DNA of 64,000 nt from EW11 sp035765635 (GTDB taxonomy: Bacteria > Verrucomicrobiota > Verrucomicrobiia > Opitutales > Opitutaceae): the NCBI GenBank assembly GCA_035765635.1, contig DASTWZ010000039.1, positions 89,604 to 153,603 of the forward strand. Direction: 5' to 3'. Shown here in pieces: positions 41,609 to 50,404 of this stretch. Under the pieces are notes generated by a model that was not told the origin of the DNA, did not search any database, and worked only from the letters and a program-made list of their open reading frames with translations. The position numbers and the translations under genes were made by a program. Each line of letters starts with the position of its first letter. The first letter of the stretch is position 1.

Positions 41609-43237
41609 ATGCGCGGCAGCTATCTTTTAATTCTGCTCCTGCTCGCAGTCGTCGGATTGCCGTTTCTGTTGCGACCGGCGCGCGAGAGTCGGGGACCAGC
41701 CGATGCGACGCTCGTCATCATCACGCCGCACAACGAAGCACTGCGCTCGGAATACGGCCGAGGCTTCGCCGAGTGGTATCGGCAGAAGACGGGAAAAAAC
41801 GTCGTGGTCGATTGGCGCGTGATTGGCGGCACCAGCGAAATTTCCCGCTTTCTCGAAGGCGAATACACTTCGGCCTTCGAGCGCTATTGGACGAAGAACC
41901 TCGGGCGCGAGTGGAGCGTCGATGTCCAGGCCGGCTTCCAATCCGCCAAGATCGCGCCGGACGCGCCGGCCGCCGCGCGCGAAGCCCGGCAGGCGTTTCT
42001 AACCTCCGAAGTGAGCTGCGGGATCGATTTGTTCTTCGGTGGCGGAACCTACGATTTCATTCGGCAAACTCAGGCGGGCCGGCTGGTCGACAGTGGTATC
42101 CGCACGATCCATCCGGAGTGGTTTACGGAGGAGACCATTCCGGAGTCCTTCTCCGGCGCGCAGTATCGGGACAAGGACGACCTGTGGATTGGAACGGTGC
42201 TCAGCAGCTACGGATTGCTCTACAACAAGGACTCACTGGCGCGTTTGGGGATCGCTGGCCCGCCGCGGCAATGGATCGATCTCGAAGACCCGCGCTATTT
42301 CGGAGAGATCGCCCTGGCTGATCCGACGAAGAGCGGCTCGATCGCCGCCGTATTTGAAAACGTGATACAGCAGCAAATGCAGCGGCGCTTGATCGCAGCG
42401 CGAGCGCAGTATCCGAACGAAGCGCCGGCGAAACTCGAGAGCGAAGCGGTCAAGCAAGGGTGGATCGACGGCATGCGCCTGCTCCAGCTGATCGGAGCGA
42501 ATTCACGCTATTTCACGGACACCTCCCAGAAACCACCGATCGACGTGGCGCAGGGGGATTCGGCGGTGGGGTTGTGCATCGACTTCTACGGACGGCAGCA
42601 GGAGGAGGCGGTGACGCGGCGAAGCGGCGAGCGCCGGCTGGAATACATTTCCCCAGTCGGAGGGTCGGTCAGTTCGGTTGATCCGATTGCTCTCTTGCGC
42701 GGCGCGCCCCATCGCGAGCTGGCTGTGGCGTTCATCGAATACGCGCTGTCGATGGAAGGGCAGAAGCTCTGGGATTTTCGGCCGGGCACGCCGGGAGGCC
42801 CGAAGCATTTTGCGCTGCGGCGGATGCCGGTGCGGCGGGATTTCTACGAGCATCCGGAGTTCAAACCCTATCTCAGCGATCCGACGGATGATCCGTTCCG
42901 GAGCAGCGATCAGCTCGTCTATCGTCCGAAATGGACCGGTGGTGTGTTTCGCGAGATAGCGTTTATCTTTCGCGTGATGTGCCTGGATACGCATGGCGAG
43001 CTGGCGAGGGCTTGGAAGGCCACGATCGATGCCGGACGTCCTGCGGATGCGATGGCGGCGTTGCAGGATTTGTCGGCGGTGGATTACGAGGCGACCAACG
43101 GGCGGATCAAACAAATGCTGAACTCGAAGGATAAGGCCGAAGAAATCCGCCTGGCGCGGGAGCTCGGCGATTTTTTCCGCGCGCGTTACGCCAAAGCGGA
43201 GTCGCTGGCGAAGGCGACGCAGCGCGCTGGTTTGTAG
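41609..43237 (+). CDS. ABC extracellular solute-binding protein (iron/other cargo)
   Basis: A 542-residue binding protein. Its N-terminal helix (about residues 4-20, YLLILLLLAVVGLPFLL) may be an uncleaved anchor or signal peptide. The fold is of the type-2 binding-protein group, with TLVIITPHNEALRSEYGRGF, SYGLLYNKDSLARLG and DLWIGTVLSS. It is larger than FbpA-type proteins by about 200 residues because of a C-terminal extension with a helical region. It belongs with the ATPase at 40515. The ligand could be Fe(III), but the Tyr-rich site of FbpA is not obvious. Confidence 0.87.
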   Translation: MRGSYLLILLLLAVVGLPFLLRPARESRGPADATLVIITPHNEALRSEYGRGFAEWYRQKTGKNVVVDWRVIGGTSEISRFLEGEYTSAFERYWTKNLGREWSVDVQAGFQSAKIAPDAPAAAREARQAFLTSEVSCGIDLFFGGGTYDFIRQTQAGRLVDSGIRTIHPEWFTEETIPESFSGAQYRDKDDLWIGTVLSSYGLLYNKDSLARLGIAGPPRQWIDLEDPRYFGEIALADPTKSGSIAAVFENVIQQQMQRRLIAARAQYPNEAPAKLESEAVKQGWIDGMRLLQLIGANSRYFTDTSQKPPIDVAQGDSAVGLCIDFYGRQQEEAVTRRSGERRLEYISPVGGSVSSVDPIALLRGAPHRELAVAFIEYALSMEGQKLWDFRPGTPGGPKHFALRRMPVRRDFYEHPEFKPYLSDPTDDPFRSSDQLVYRPKWTGGVFREIAFIFRVMCLDTHGELARAWKATIDAGRPADAMAALQDLSAVDYEATNGRIKQMLNSKDKAEEIRLARELGDFFRARYAKAESLAKATQRAGL

Positions 43238-43380
43238 TGGCTCATCCTGGAGGTTAGGGAAAACGTTTGCGGCTCGCGAGGGACCGCTCGCCCTACCTCT
43301 GAGGCATTTGTTTTCAGATAACGCGAAATGCGGGATGTGCGTTCCGGCTCGCCCTGAGGTCTCGCCCTACCCGCGGAGCC
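43238..43380. repeat. GGTAGGGCGA-type dispersed repeat, family G, copy 2
   Basis: Pieces TGGCTCATCCTGGAGGTTAG, TTTGCGGCTCGCGAGGGACC and CGCCCTACCTCTGAGG reproduce the right half of the element at 19581-19773, followed by another partial (GGCTCGCCCTGAGGTCTCGC). A short CTTC-rich tract (43434-43465) resembling family F follows. The spacer before rpe holds nothing else. Confidence 0.75.
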
Positions 43381-43467
43381 GATTCGTTTGGGAAACGTCA
43401 GACGCAGTCCGAGACTCCGGTTCGACCATTCTGCATTCTGCCTTCTTCCTTCATCCTTCGCCTTCCC

Positions 43468-44121
43468 TTACCAGGCGGCGATCACGTCGGCGAAATGCTT
43501 TCGATCGCCGGAGGCAAAAAAGGCCGTGCCGGCCACGAATGTATCCGCGCCAGCTTTACGGCATTTCAGGCCGGTTTCCAAATCGATGCCGCCGTCGACT
43601 TCGAGCCGGAAATCCAGGCCCCGCTGCGTGCGCAGAGCGGAAAGTTTCTCGAGTTTACCGAGCATGTCGTCCCGAAAAGGCTGGCCGCCAAAACCCGGTT
43701 GGACGGTCATGACGAGCACCAGTTCTACCTGGTCGAGCAGGTGCTCGATGGACGAAACAGGCGTGCCGGGATTGATCACGATGCCTCGCCGGCATCCGAG
43801 TTCGCGGATTTTCGACAAGTTCGCGCGATGATCGTAGTTCGGCTCGATATGGATGCTGATCGAATTCGCGCCAGCTTTGGCAAACGGCTCCAGGTAGGCC
43901 GCCGGTTCGTCGAGCATCAGATGAACATCGAAAAATAAATCCGAAGTCTTGCGCAGCGCCGCGACGGTTTGCGGGCCAAACGTCAGGTTTGGCACGAAGT
44001 GCCCGTCCATGATGTCGATGTGCAGCCACTTCAATCCCAGGTCCGCGACGATTTGCGCGCTGGACGCCAGGTTCGCGTGGTTACCGGCCAGAATCGATGG
44101 AGCCAGAATGGGCGCGTGCAT
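43468..44121 (-). CDS. rpe: Ribulose-phosphate 3-epimerase
   Basis: A 217-residue TIM-barrel enzyme that interconverts ribulose 5-phosphate and xylulose 5-phosphate. APSILAGNHANLAS, KWLHIDIMDGHFVPNLTFGP and VHLMLDEP hold the catalytic and metal residues (His34, Asp36, His67-type ligands), and VMTVQPGFGGQPF carries the phosphate loop. FRLEVDGGIDLETG completes the metal site with the second catalytic Asp. It is followed downstream on the minus strand only by repeats. Its start (44121) lies 64 bp after the lptE-like gene's stop. Confidence 0.96.
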   Translation of the reverse strand: MHAPILAPSILAGNHANLASSAQIVADLGLKWLHIDIMDGHFVPNLTFGPQTVAALRKTSDLFFDVHLMLDEPAAYLEPFAKAGANSISIHIEPNYDHRANLSKIRELGCRRGIVINPGTPVSSIEHLLDQVELVLVMTVQPGFGGQPFRDDMLGKLEKLSALRTQRGLDFRLEVDGGIDLETGLKCRKAGADTFVAGTAFFASGDRKHFADVIAAW

Positions 44122-44184
44122 GCTTCATGACGAAGCTTGCTCGCGGATTTTCCGCAAGACGCGAGTGCGGGAGGACTGCGACGA

Positions 44185-44751
44185 TTACCAGACGTCGAGA
44201 ACCGCGTGCGAGACCCGATCGGCGAGGCTTTCGGCCAGAAGGGGAAGCGTTTGATATTCGGCCTGGAGCTGGCGGCTCACGAAGATCGGGCTGCCGTCCG
44301 GGGCGAACTCGCTTGGCGCATCGCTGGTGAAAATTTCCCGCGTCGCCTCCACGCTGCGGTGCTCGAAAAGCATTTGCCCCGTGCGGTTGTCGCGCAGGTT
44401 GCAGACCGCCGAGATGTTGATGTCGAAGCTGCGCGCGAGGCCGGTGTCATCGCGCCGCGACGTGGCGAGGCGACGATCGTAGCTGCGCAAATCCACGCTG
44501 AGCGTGACGTCGGCCGACTCCGGTGAATTCGAAAGTTGGATACGCGAGTCGCGGAGCAGAGTCTGGCGCAATTGAGTGCTGAAGAGCGCGGAAGCCTGCG
44601 GGATGTTCGCGCTGTCTTTGACCGGCTCGACGTAAATGGTCGAGAACGTCAACTTGCCGGTCGTGCCTAGTTGATAGTGCCCGCAGCCGCTGAGAAACGC
44701 AGCGCAGAAGGCCGCGAGCACAAGTGAAACGTTGAGCCGCCTGAGCATCAC
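44185..44751 (-). CDS. LptE-like outer-membrane lipoprotein
   Basis: A 188-residue lipoprotein. The N-terminus is a lipoprotein signal with the lipobox LSGC, so the mature protein begins at Cys (about residue 23), CGHYQLGTTG. Residues of about 25-185 form a beta/alpha sandwich with SADVTLSVDLRSYDRRLATS, like LptE, which pairs with LptD to assemble LPS in the outer membrane. The match is to fold and gene size; LptE sequences are very divergent. The start may be Met1 or Met2. Just 8 bp separate its start from the preceding bamD-like gene's stop. Confidence 0.8.
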   Translation of the reverse strand: MMLRRLNVSLVLAAFCAAFLSGCGHYQLGTTGKLTFSTIYVEPVKDSANIPQASALFSTQLRQTLLRDSRIQLSNSPESADVTLSVDLRSYDRRLATSRRDDTGLARSFDINISAVCNLRDNRTGQMLFEHRSVEATREIFTSDAPSEFAPDGSPIFVSRQLQAEYQTLPLLAESLADRVSHAVLDVW

Positions 44752-44759
44752 GGCAGCGC

Positions 44760-45806
44760 TCAGAGAATCCAGAAACGCTTTTTCTTTTTCGGGCCGGCCT
44801 TCGCCGCTTTCGCGGCGGCTTCCTCGACTTGGGCGAGGCGCTGACGGGCTTTCGTGGCGACTTCAGAATCTGGATACACCGTGATCGCTTCGTTGTAGAA
44901 GACGCGGGCCGCCTTGTAGTTGTCGCGTTTGAAGAAATAGAAATCGGCGATCCGCATTTTGCTGTCGGCGAGAACCTTCTTCATGTCGGCGAGACCTTTT
45001 TCCGCCTTGGCGACGTTGTTGTCGCTGGGAAACAGGATCATGAAATCCTCGAAGTAGGTGATGGCGTCGCGCGTGGATTCCTGATCGTAGTACGCGCCCT
45101 CGACGAGCGAGGCGTGCGCTTGCGCGAGGCGGAGATAAGCGTCGGGCGCGAGCAGGCTTTGCGGGTAGTTGTTGATCATGCGATCGAGCGCGTCGATCGC
45201 TTCCTCGGGCTCGCGCATGCGCTGGTGGCCCTGCGCGATGTTCATCAACGCGAGAGGCGCATAGTCGCTGTAGGGAGCGTTGAGCAAGATCGTCTCGAAC
45301 ATGCCGATGGAGACTTCGCGGTTGCGGAAGCCGGGCAGCAGGCCGAACAGGATGCGGCCGCGCGCGCCGTTCACGAGAAGACTGGCGATGCGATATTGTT
45401 CGCCGATGATGTCGTTGAAGCGCGGCGTGTTTGGATAGCGCGAAAGAATCGTCTGAAATTCCGTGAAGGCTTTGACGTAATCGCGGCGTTTCAGGCGAAG
45501 TTTAGCCGAGCGATACAACGCTTCGGGCGAGTACACGGAGTTCGGATACTTTTTCGCGACCTTGCCATAGGCCTTGATGGCGGAGCGTTCGCTGCCGCGC
45601 TCTTCGGCGGCGCGCGCCTTGTTCATCATCTCGAGCGCGTTGCGGCCGGATTCGCCGGAGAGGCCGGCGAGAACTCCGCCTTCCACGCGCCAGCCCGTTT
45701 CCGGAGACCAAACCAGATCGGCGGCGAGCCTGCTCGGAGCGGCGACGACGAAAGCAAAAAGAACAAGCCGAAGCACAAGCCGGCAAAACGCGGAAGAAGA
45801 CATCAT
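44760..45806 (-). CDS. BamD-like TPR outer-membrane assembly protein
   Basis: A 348-residue protein with a signal peptide (about residues 1-28) and tetratricopeptide helices across residues 60-310 (KAYGKVAKKYPNSVYSPEAL, LALMNIAQGHQRMREPEEAI). Tandem TPRs with this spacing resemble BamD/YfiO, a partner of BamA in beta-barrel insertion. No lipobox Cys is present after the signal peptide (AAPSRLAADLVW), whereas most BamD proteins are lipoproteins. The C-terminus is Lys-rich (GPKKKKRFWIL). The start at 45806 avoids overlapping fabH; the longer frame begins inside fabH. Confidence 0.78.
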   Translation of the reverse strand: MMSSSAFCRLVLRLVLFAFVVAAPSRLAADLVWSPETGWRVEGGVLAGLSGESGRNALEMMNKARAAEERGSERSAIKAYGKVAKKYPNSVYSPEALYRSAKLRLKRRDYVKAFTEFQTILSRYPNTPRFNDIIGEQYRIASLLVNGARGRILFGLLPGFRNREVSIGMFETILLNAPYSDYAPLALMNIAQGHQRMREPEEAIDALDRMINNYPQSLLAPDAYLRLAQAHASLVEGAYYDQESTRDAITYFEDFMILFPSDNNVAKAEKGLADMKKVLADSKMRIADFYFFKRDNYKAARVFYNEAITVYPDSEVATKARQRLAQVEEAAAKAAKAGPKKKKRFWIL

Positions 45807-45816
45807 TGGGGAGAGT

Positions 45817-46809
45817 TTACCAGCGAACCAGCGAGGCACCGTAGGTCAAGCCCGCCCCAAACGCGACGAGCAAACTGATGTCGCCGGCGCGAATGCGACC
45901 GGCGCGGCGCGCTTCATCGAGGGCCAGCGGCACGGATGCGGCGGACGTGTTGCCGTAGCGATCCACATTGATGAAGAAACGTTCGAGCGGAACTTTAAGG
46001 CTCTTGGAGAGCGCATCGATAATCCGCAGGTTGGCTTGGTGAGGAATCACGCAGGCGATTTGATCGACCGTGAGTGCGTGTTGTTCCAGGATTTCCTCGA
46101 TCGCGTCTTCCATCTCGCGCACGGCGACTTTGAAGACCTCGCGACCTTTCATTTTGATGAAGTGCTGTTTGGCCGCGAACGAGTCGAGCGAGACCGGCGC
46201 AGCGCTGCCGCCGCCGGGAACGCAGAGCAAGTCCTGCATGCCGCCCTCGGAATAAAGTTTCGTGCCGATAATCCGCGCGCCATTTCCTCGCGAGGGCCCG
46301 AGGACGGCGGCACCGGCCGCGTCGCCGAAAAGAACGCACGTCGCACGGTCCTGCCAGTCGACGAAAGGCGACATCTTCTCCGCTCCAACCACCAGCGTGT
46401 AACGATAGCGCCCGGATGACATCATGGCCCAGGCCGTGTCCAAAGCGTAAAGGAAGCCGGAGCACGCCGCATTGATGTCGAAACACGGCGCGTGCGAAGG
46501 AACGCCGAGCTTCTGTTGAACGATCGTCGCCGTCGCCGGCATCGGCATGTCGGGCGTGAACGTCGCGACAATCAAGAGCCCAATATCGGCCGCGGTGAGT
46601 CCGGCATCGGTGAGCGCGGCCTGCGCGGCTTTTGTCGCCAGGTCGGACGTCGCCTCGGTCGCAGCGGCTATGCGGCGCTCTTTGATGCCCGTCCGCGAGG
46701 TGATCCATTCGTCGGACGTGTCGACCATCTTCGCGAGGTCATCGTTGGTGAGGATTTTCTCAGGCGCATAGGAACCGGTGCCGAGAATCGCGATAGTGGG
46801 TAGTGCCAT
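45817..46809 (-). CDS. fabH: 3-Oxoacyl-ACP synthase III
   Basis: A 330-residue condensing enzyme starting fatty-acid synthesis from acetyl-CoA and malonyl-ACP. The catalytic Cys is in INAACSGFLYAL (about residue 116), His in CVIPHQANLRI and Asn in YGNTSAASVPLAL, giving the Cys-His-Asn triad of FabH. Length (330) fits the family. It is downstream of plsX in the rpmF-plsX-fabH order found in many bacteria; the plsX stop lies 39 bp upstream. Confidence 0.97.
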   Translation of the reverse strand: MALPTIAILGTGSYAPEKILTNDDLAKMVDTSDEWITSRTGIKERRIAAATEATSDLATKAAQAALTDAGLTAADIGLLIVATFTPDMPMPATATIVQQKLGVPSHAPCFDINAACSGFLYALDTAWAMMSSGRYRYTLVVGAEKMSPFVDWQDRATCVLFGDAAGAAVLGPSRGNGARIIGTKLYSEGGMQDLLCVPGGGSAAPVSLDSFAAKQHFIKMKGREVFKVAVREMEDAIEEILEQHALTVDQIACVIPHQANLRIIDALSKSLKVPLERFFINVDRYGNTSAASVPLALDEARRAGRIRAGDISLLVAFGAGLTYGASLVRW

Positions 46810-46848
46810 GACAGCAGACGAAGACGAGAAGAGTAGGGCTGAACGGCG

Positions 46849-47895
46849 TTAGGTAACGGCGGCGTTGGCCCGAGCCACGTCAGCTTCGATCCGTTGATTC
46901 AAATCGGTTTGGATCATTTCGCTAGCATCATGGATCGCATTTTTTAATGCGTGCCGGTTGGCCGAGCCATGTGCTTTGAGCAAATTTCCTTTAACACCCA
47001 GGAGCGGCGCGCCGCCGTAGCGCTCGGGGCGGATGCGGTTGCGTAACGCGTCGAAAGCGCCTTTCGCGAGCAAGCCCCCAGCCATGCGCAAGGGGTTCGC
47101 CTGCATCTGCGTTTTCAATTCGTTGCGGAAAAATTTTGAGAGCGACTCCCAGCTCTTCAGGCAGATGTTGCCCACAAAACCGTCGCAGATGACGACGTCC
47201 ACCTCGTCCGCGAAAACGTGGAAACCCTCGACTGGACCAATGTAGTTCACGATCGAGTCGATGCGCTTGAGCAATTCGTGGGTTTCGCCGACCAAGGCGT
47301 TTCCTTTGCCCTCCTCCGTGCCGATCGTGAGCAGGCCGACGCGCGGTTTTTCCACGCCCAATTCGAGCCGGCAAAAATGCGTTCCGAGGATGGCGTTGTG
47401 GACGAGATGGAGCGGCTTCGCTTCCGGGTTGGCGCCCGCATCGATCAGGATGAAATGTCCGTCGGCGCGCGGGATCACCGGGGCGAGCGCGGCGCGATCG
47501 ACGCCGTCCAGCGTGCGGAGTTTCAAAATCCCCGCGGCAACCAAGCTGCCGGTATTGCCGCAGCTCACCGCGGCGCCGGCCTCGCCTGATTTGACCAACT
47601 CGATCGCGCGAAACATCGAGGCATCGCGCTTCCGCTTGATCGCCATCAGCGGCTTGTCGTCCATCGTGACGACTTCGGAGGCATGCAGATAACCGATCTT
47701 CGGGTGATCGCCCAAACCGGCTTTCGCGACCAAGTCGCGCAGCATGCTCTCGTGACCGACGAGAGTGATCGGATTGACTTCGGGAAACTCGCTTAGGACG
47801 AGCTTAACCGCTTCGACAATTTCGGGCGGACCTAGGTCGCTGCCCATCGCATCGACGGCAATGCGACCGCCGACGCGGTTGTTGGAATCCCGCAC
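46849..47895 (-). CDS. plsX: Phosphate acyltransferase PlsX
   Basis: A 348-residue enzyme that forms acyl-phosphate from acyl-ACP as the first step of PlsX/PlsY phosphatidic acid synthesis. IAVDAMGSDLGPPEIVEAVK is the family signature near the N-terminus, and AAVSCGNTGSLVAAGILKLR and VGLLTIGTEEGKGN form further conserved blocks. It follows rpmF after 25 bp and precedes fabH, so ribosome and phospholipid genes share the transcript as in E. coli. Confidence 0.97.
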   Translation of the reverse strand: MRDSNNRVGGRIAVDAMGSDLGPPEIVEAVKLVLSEFPEVNPITLVGHESMLRDLVAKAGLGDHPKIGYLHASEVVTMDDKPLMAIKRKRDASMFRAIELVKSGEAGAAVSCGNTGSLVAAGILKLRTLDGVDRAALAPVIPRADGHFILIDAGANPEAKPLHLVHNAILGTHFCRLELGVEKPRVGLLTIGTEEGKGNALVGETHELLKRIDSIVNYIGPVEGFHVFADEVDVVICDGFVGNICLKSWESLSKFFRNELKTQMQANPLRMAGGLLAKGAFDALRNRIRPERYGGAPLLGVKGNLLKAHGSANRHALKNAIHDASEMIQTDLNQRIEADVARANAAVT

Positions 47896-47920
47896 GTGAT
47901 AGGCGGCAGGAGGCTGAGGT

Positions 47921-48100
47921 TTAGACCTCGACGTTCAACACTTGGCGGCCGCGATACATCCCGTTCTTCGGGTTGACGCGGTGAGGGCGGAAGGCGCTGC
48001 CGTCCGTCGGATCCTTGGCTACTTGCGGAGCTTTGAAAGCGTTGGCTGCGCGGCGGTTGGCGCTGCGGCGTTTGGATTGCTTGCGTTTCGGATTAGCCAT
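47921..48100 (-). CDS. rpmF: Ribosomal protein L32
   Basis: A 59-residue large-subunit protein, too short for typical ORF cut-offs. It starts MANPKRKQSKRRSANRRAAN and ends NPKNGMYRGRQVLNVEV. The zinc-coordinating Cys pairs of some L32 proteins are absent (residues here are Asp-Pro-Thr-Asp at the usual first pair), so this is a Cys-less L32. Position directly before plsX is the canonical one and supports the call. There is no clear Shine-Dalgarno sequence upstream. Confidence 0.93.
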   Translation of the reverse strand: MANPKRKQSKRRSANRRAANAFKAPQVAKDPTDGSAFRPHRVNPKNGMYRGRQVLNVEV

Positions 48101-48221
48101 GGGAGGTGCTGATTAAGGGAATGACGTCGCGCCAGATCGGCAGGGACTTTGTGCGTGTAGAAAGGCGAGGATTAAAGAGGCGCGTTCCAGGGCGTCAAGC
48201 GCGGGTTGAACAACTGGTAAA

Positions 48222-49274
48222 TCAAAGAAAAAACCAGGCCGCGAGCAGGGCGGCCAGAAGCACGCGATAGACGGCGAAGACGCCCAAGCCATGGCGGCTC
48301 AGATAAAGCACCAGAAATTTGACCGCCAAGCCGGCCGAAATCGCGGCGACGATCCCGCCGAACAACACATGCGATAGGCCGAAAACCTGGATCATCGCCG
48401 GACCGCCCGTGAGGCCCTTGAGCAAGGCGGCGCCGGCGAGAGTGGGAAGACCGACCAGAAAACTAAATTCCGCCGCTTTCGCAGGAGACAGTCCGCAAAA
48501 ATAGCCGCCGACCATCGTGACCATCGAACGGCTCATGCCTGGCCAAAGCGCGAGACACTGCATGATGCCGATCCCGAGAGATTGTTTAACCGTGAGATCG
48601 GACGGCTCAGTCCGGCTGTTCTGCGGCAGTTGATCTTTCCGATAACGTTCGGCGCAGAACATCAACACCGCCCCGCTGATGAGGGCGACGATCACGGCTT
48701 GCAGCGAAAAGAGATGGTCGTCGATCCAGTCCTTCAACGCGTAGCCGATAATCGAGACGGGAATGAAGGCCAGGCACAGGTTGCGGAGGAGACGCAGGCC
48801 CGCGGCGTTTCGCCCGGCCAGGCCGCCGAGAATTCCGACGAGTTGTCTCCAATAAATGAATACGACGGCGGCGATGGCGCCGACCTGGATCACGACGATG
48901 TAAGTGTCGGCCGCGAGTTTGATCGTGAGCGGAATTCCGGCGGGGTGTTTGGCCGATGGTTTTTTGTACCAGAGCGGGTTGTCGGCGGCGTCTTTCAACG
49001 GCGTCTCGGATTCCAGTCCGAGCGCGTGATTCGCGATGATCAAGTGGCCCGTGGAAGAGATGGGCAGAAATTCGGTGATGCCCTCAACCAGGCCGAGAAC
49101 GGCGGAGTCGCGCGTGCTGAGTTCCGCGATCGGTCCACCCGCTGCTGCGGGTTGGGCGGCGGGGGATGGCACTGGCGTTTCTTTTTCCGGCGACGCTGTA
49201 GGGACGGATTGAGCGAAAGCGTCGAGGAAAAGGAAACTCGCGAAGAGGATCGAAAGAAGGGAGCGGAAGCGCAC
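48222..49274 (-). CDS. uppP: Undecaprenyl-diphosphatase UppP with N-terminal extension
   Basis: A 350-residue membrane enzyme that recycles undecaprenyl diphosphate for cell-wall and O-antigen synthesis. LVEGITEFLPISSTGHL and PGMSRSMVTMVGGYFCGL are the two catalytic motifs. E. coli UppP is 273 residues; here about 55 extra residues precede the core. They begin like a signal peptide (LLSILFASFLFLDAFAQS) followed by a Pro/Ala/Ser linker (to about residue 50). A roughly 35-residue insert (about 88-120) lies between the first motif and the next helix. Undecaprenyl phosphate antibiotics such as bacitracin target this step in general. Confidence 0.93.
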   Translation of the reverse strand: MRFRSLLSILFASFLFLDAFAQSVPTASPEKETPVPSPAAQPAAAGGPIAELSTRDSAVLGLVEGITEFLPISSTGHLIIANHALGLESETPLKDAADNPLWYKKPSAKHPAGIPLTIKLAADTYIVVIQVGAIAAVVFIYWRQLVGILGGLAGRNAAGLRLLRNLCLAFIPVSIIGYALKDWIDDHLFSLQAVIVALISGAVLMFCAERYRKDQLPQNSRTEPSDLTVKQSLGIGIMQCLALWPGMSRSMVTMVGGYFCGLSPAKAAEFSFLVGLPTLAGAALLKGLTGGPAMIQVFGLSHVLFGGIVAAISAGLAVKFLVLYLSRHGLGVFAVYRVLLAALLAAWFFL

Positions 49275-49357
49275 GCGCCGTTGCTCCCAGATGCCCGGTG
49301 GGCTGTCGAGTTTAGGCTTTGCGCGTGCAGCCGTTTTCCCCTTCGGTCAGGCCTCTC

Positions 49358-50404
49358 ATGTCGTCTCTCGTCGATTTCGTTTCCCGACTCAGCGCGGGCC
49401 AGGATTTGTCTCCGCAGGATGTTGGGACCGCGGCGCTGCGGCTGATCGATGTCACCGTGCCGGACGCGGACAAAGCGGATTTTCTTCGCGCGCTGGCGCG
49501 AAAGGGCGAGACGGCCAGTGAACTCGCGGCGTTTGCAAAAATTTTCCGCGAGAAGGCGATCGATCCCGGCTTTCAGGAATTCGCGCCGGGGGCGATCGAC
49601 GTGGTGGGCACGGGTGGCGACAAGGCGGGAGGATTCAATATTTCCACGCTGGTCGTTTTCACGCTGGCGTCGCTTGGCGTGCCGGTGATGAAGCATGGCA
49701 ATCGCGGCGTGACCTCGAAGTGCGGAAGCGCCGACTTGTTTGCCGCGCTCGGCGTCAATCTCGAAGCGCCGCCGGAACTCGCGCGCAAGGCGATGCGCGA
49801 ACTCGGCTACGTTTTCTTTTTCGCGCAGGCGTATCATCCGACGTTCAAGGTGATCGGTCCGGTGCGCAAGGCGCTCGCGGCGGAGGGGCAGCGCACGGTC
49901 TTCAATGTGCTCGGTCCGCTGGTGAATCCAGGACGGCCCGCGCATGTGTTGCTGGGCGTTTTCGCGAAGTCGTGGGTGCCGCGCATGGCGGAGGCGCTGG
50001 ACCTTCTCGGCGTGGATGCGGCGCTGGCGGCGCATGGAAATTTGGACGACGATCGCGGTATCGACGAACTCACGACATCGACGCCGAACATCGTGCGCGG
50101 GGCGGGGCGCCTGCGCGACGTGAATGCCGTGTGGTCGGGCCGCGACTACGGCTTTGTCGAAACGCCTTTCGAGCATCTGCAGGGTGGAGATCTCGCGACC
50201 AATCTCGCGATCGTCGAAGCGGTCCTGGCTGGACATGGCCCGCAGGGCTTGGTCGACACGATCGTTTTCAACGCGGGCGCCGCGCTCTGGATCACGCGTC
50301 GGGTTGCCAGCGTGCGAGAAGGCACGGCGTTGGCGCGCGAACATCTGCTCGGTGGCAAGGTGAAGGCGAAGATCGCGGCGACGCGGGAATTTTACGCTGC
50401 ATGA
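49358..50404 (+). CDS. trpD: Anthranilate phosphoribosyltransferase
   Basis: A 348-residue enzyme adding phosphoribose to anthranilate in tryptophan synthesis. The PRPP signature IDVVGTGGDKAGGFNISTLV is clear (about residues 79-98), with VPVMKHGNRGVTSKCGSADL and the metal motif TPNIVRGAGRL region following. Start ATG at 49358 gives MSSLVDFVSRLSAG, in line with the family; the frame from 49319 has no better support. The stop overlaps glmM by four bases (ATGA). Having trpD with glmM rather than other trp genes is noteworthy and common where trp genes are scattered. Confidence 0.95.
   Translation: MSSLVDFVSRLSAGQDLSPQDVGTAALRLIDVTVPDADKADFLRALARKGETASELAAFAKIFREKAIDPGFQEFAPGAIDVVGTGGDKAGGFNISTLVVFTLASLGVPVMKHGNRGVTSKCGSADLFAALGVNLEAPPELARKAMRELGYVFFFAQAYHPTFKVIGPVRKALAAEGQRTVFNVLGPLVNPGRPAHVLLGVFAKSWVPRMAEALDLLGVDAALAAHGNLDDDRGIDELTTSTPNIVRGAGRLRDVNAVWSGRDYGFVETPFEHLQGGDLATNLAIVEAVLAGHGPQGLVDTIVFNAGAALWITRRVASVREGTALAREHLLGGKVKAKIAATREFYAA

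Noticed and set aside
49720..50400. Plus-strand frame leading into glmM
   Set aside because: It overlaps trpD in another frame and is Arg/Gly-rich. glmM begins at 50401 with the canonical KYFGTDGVRG.
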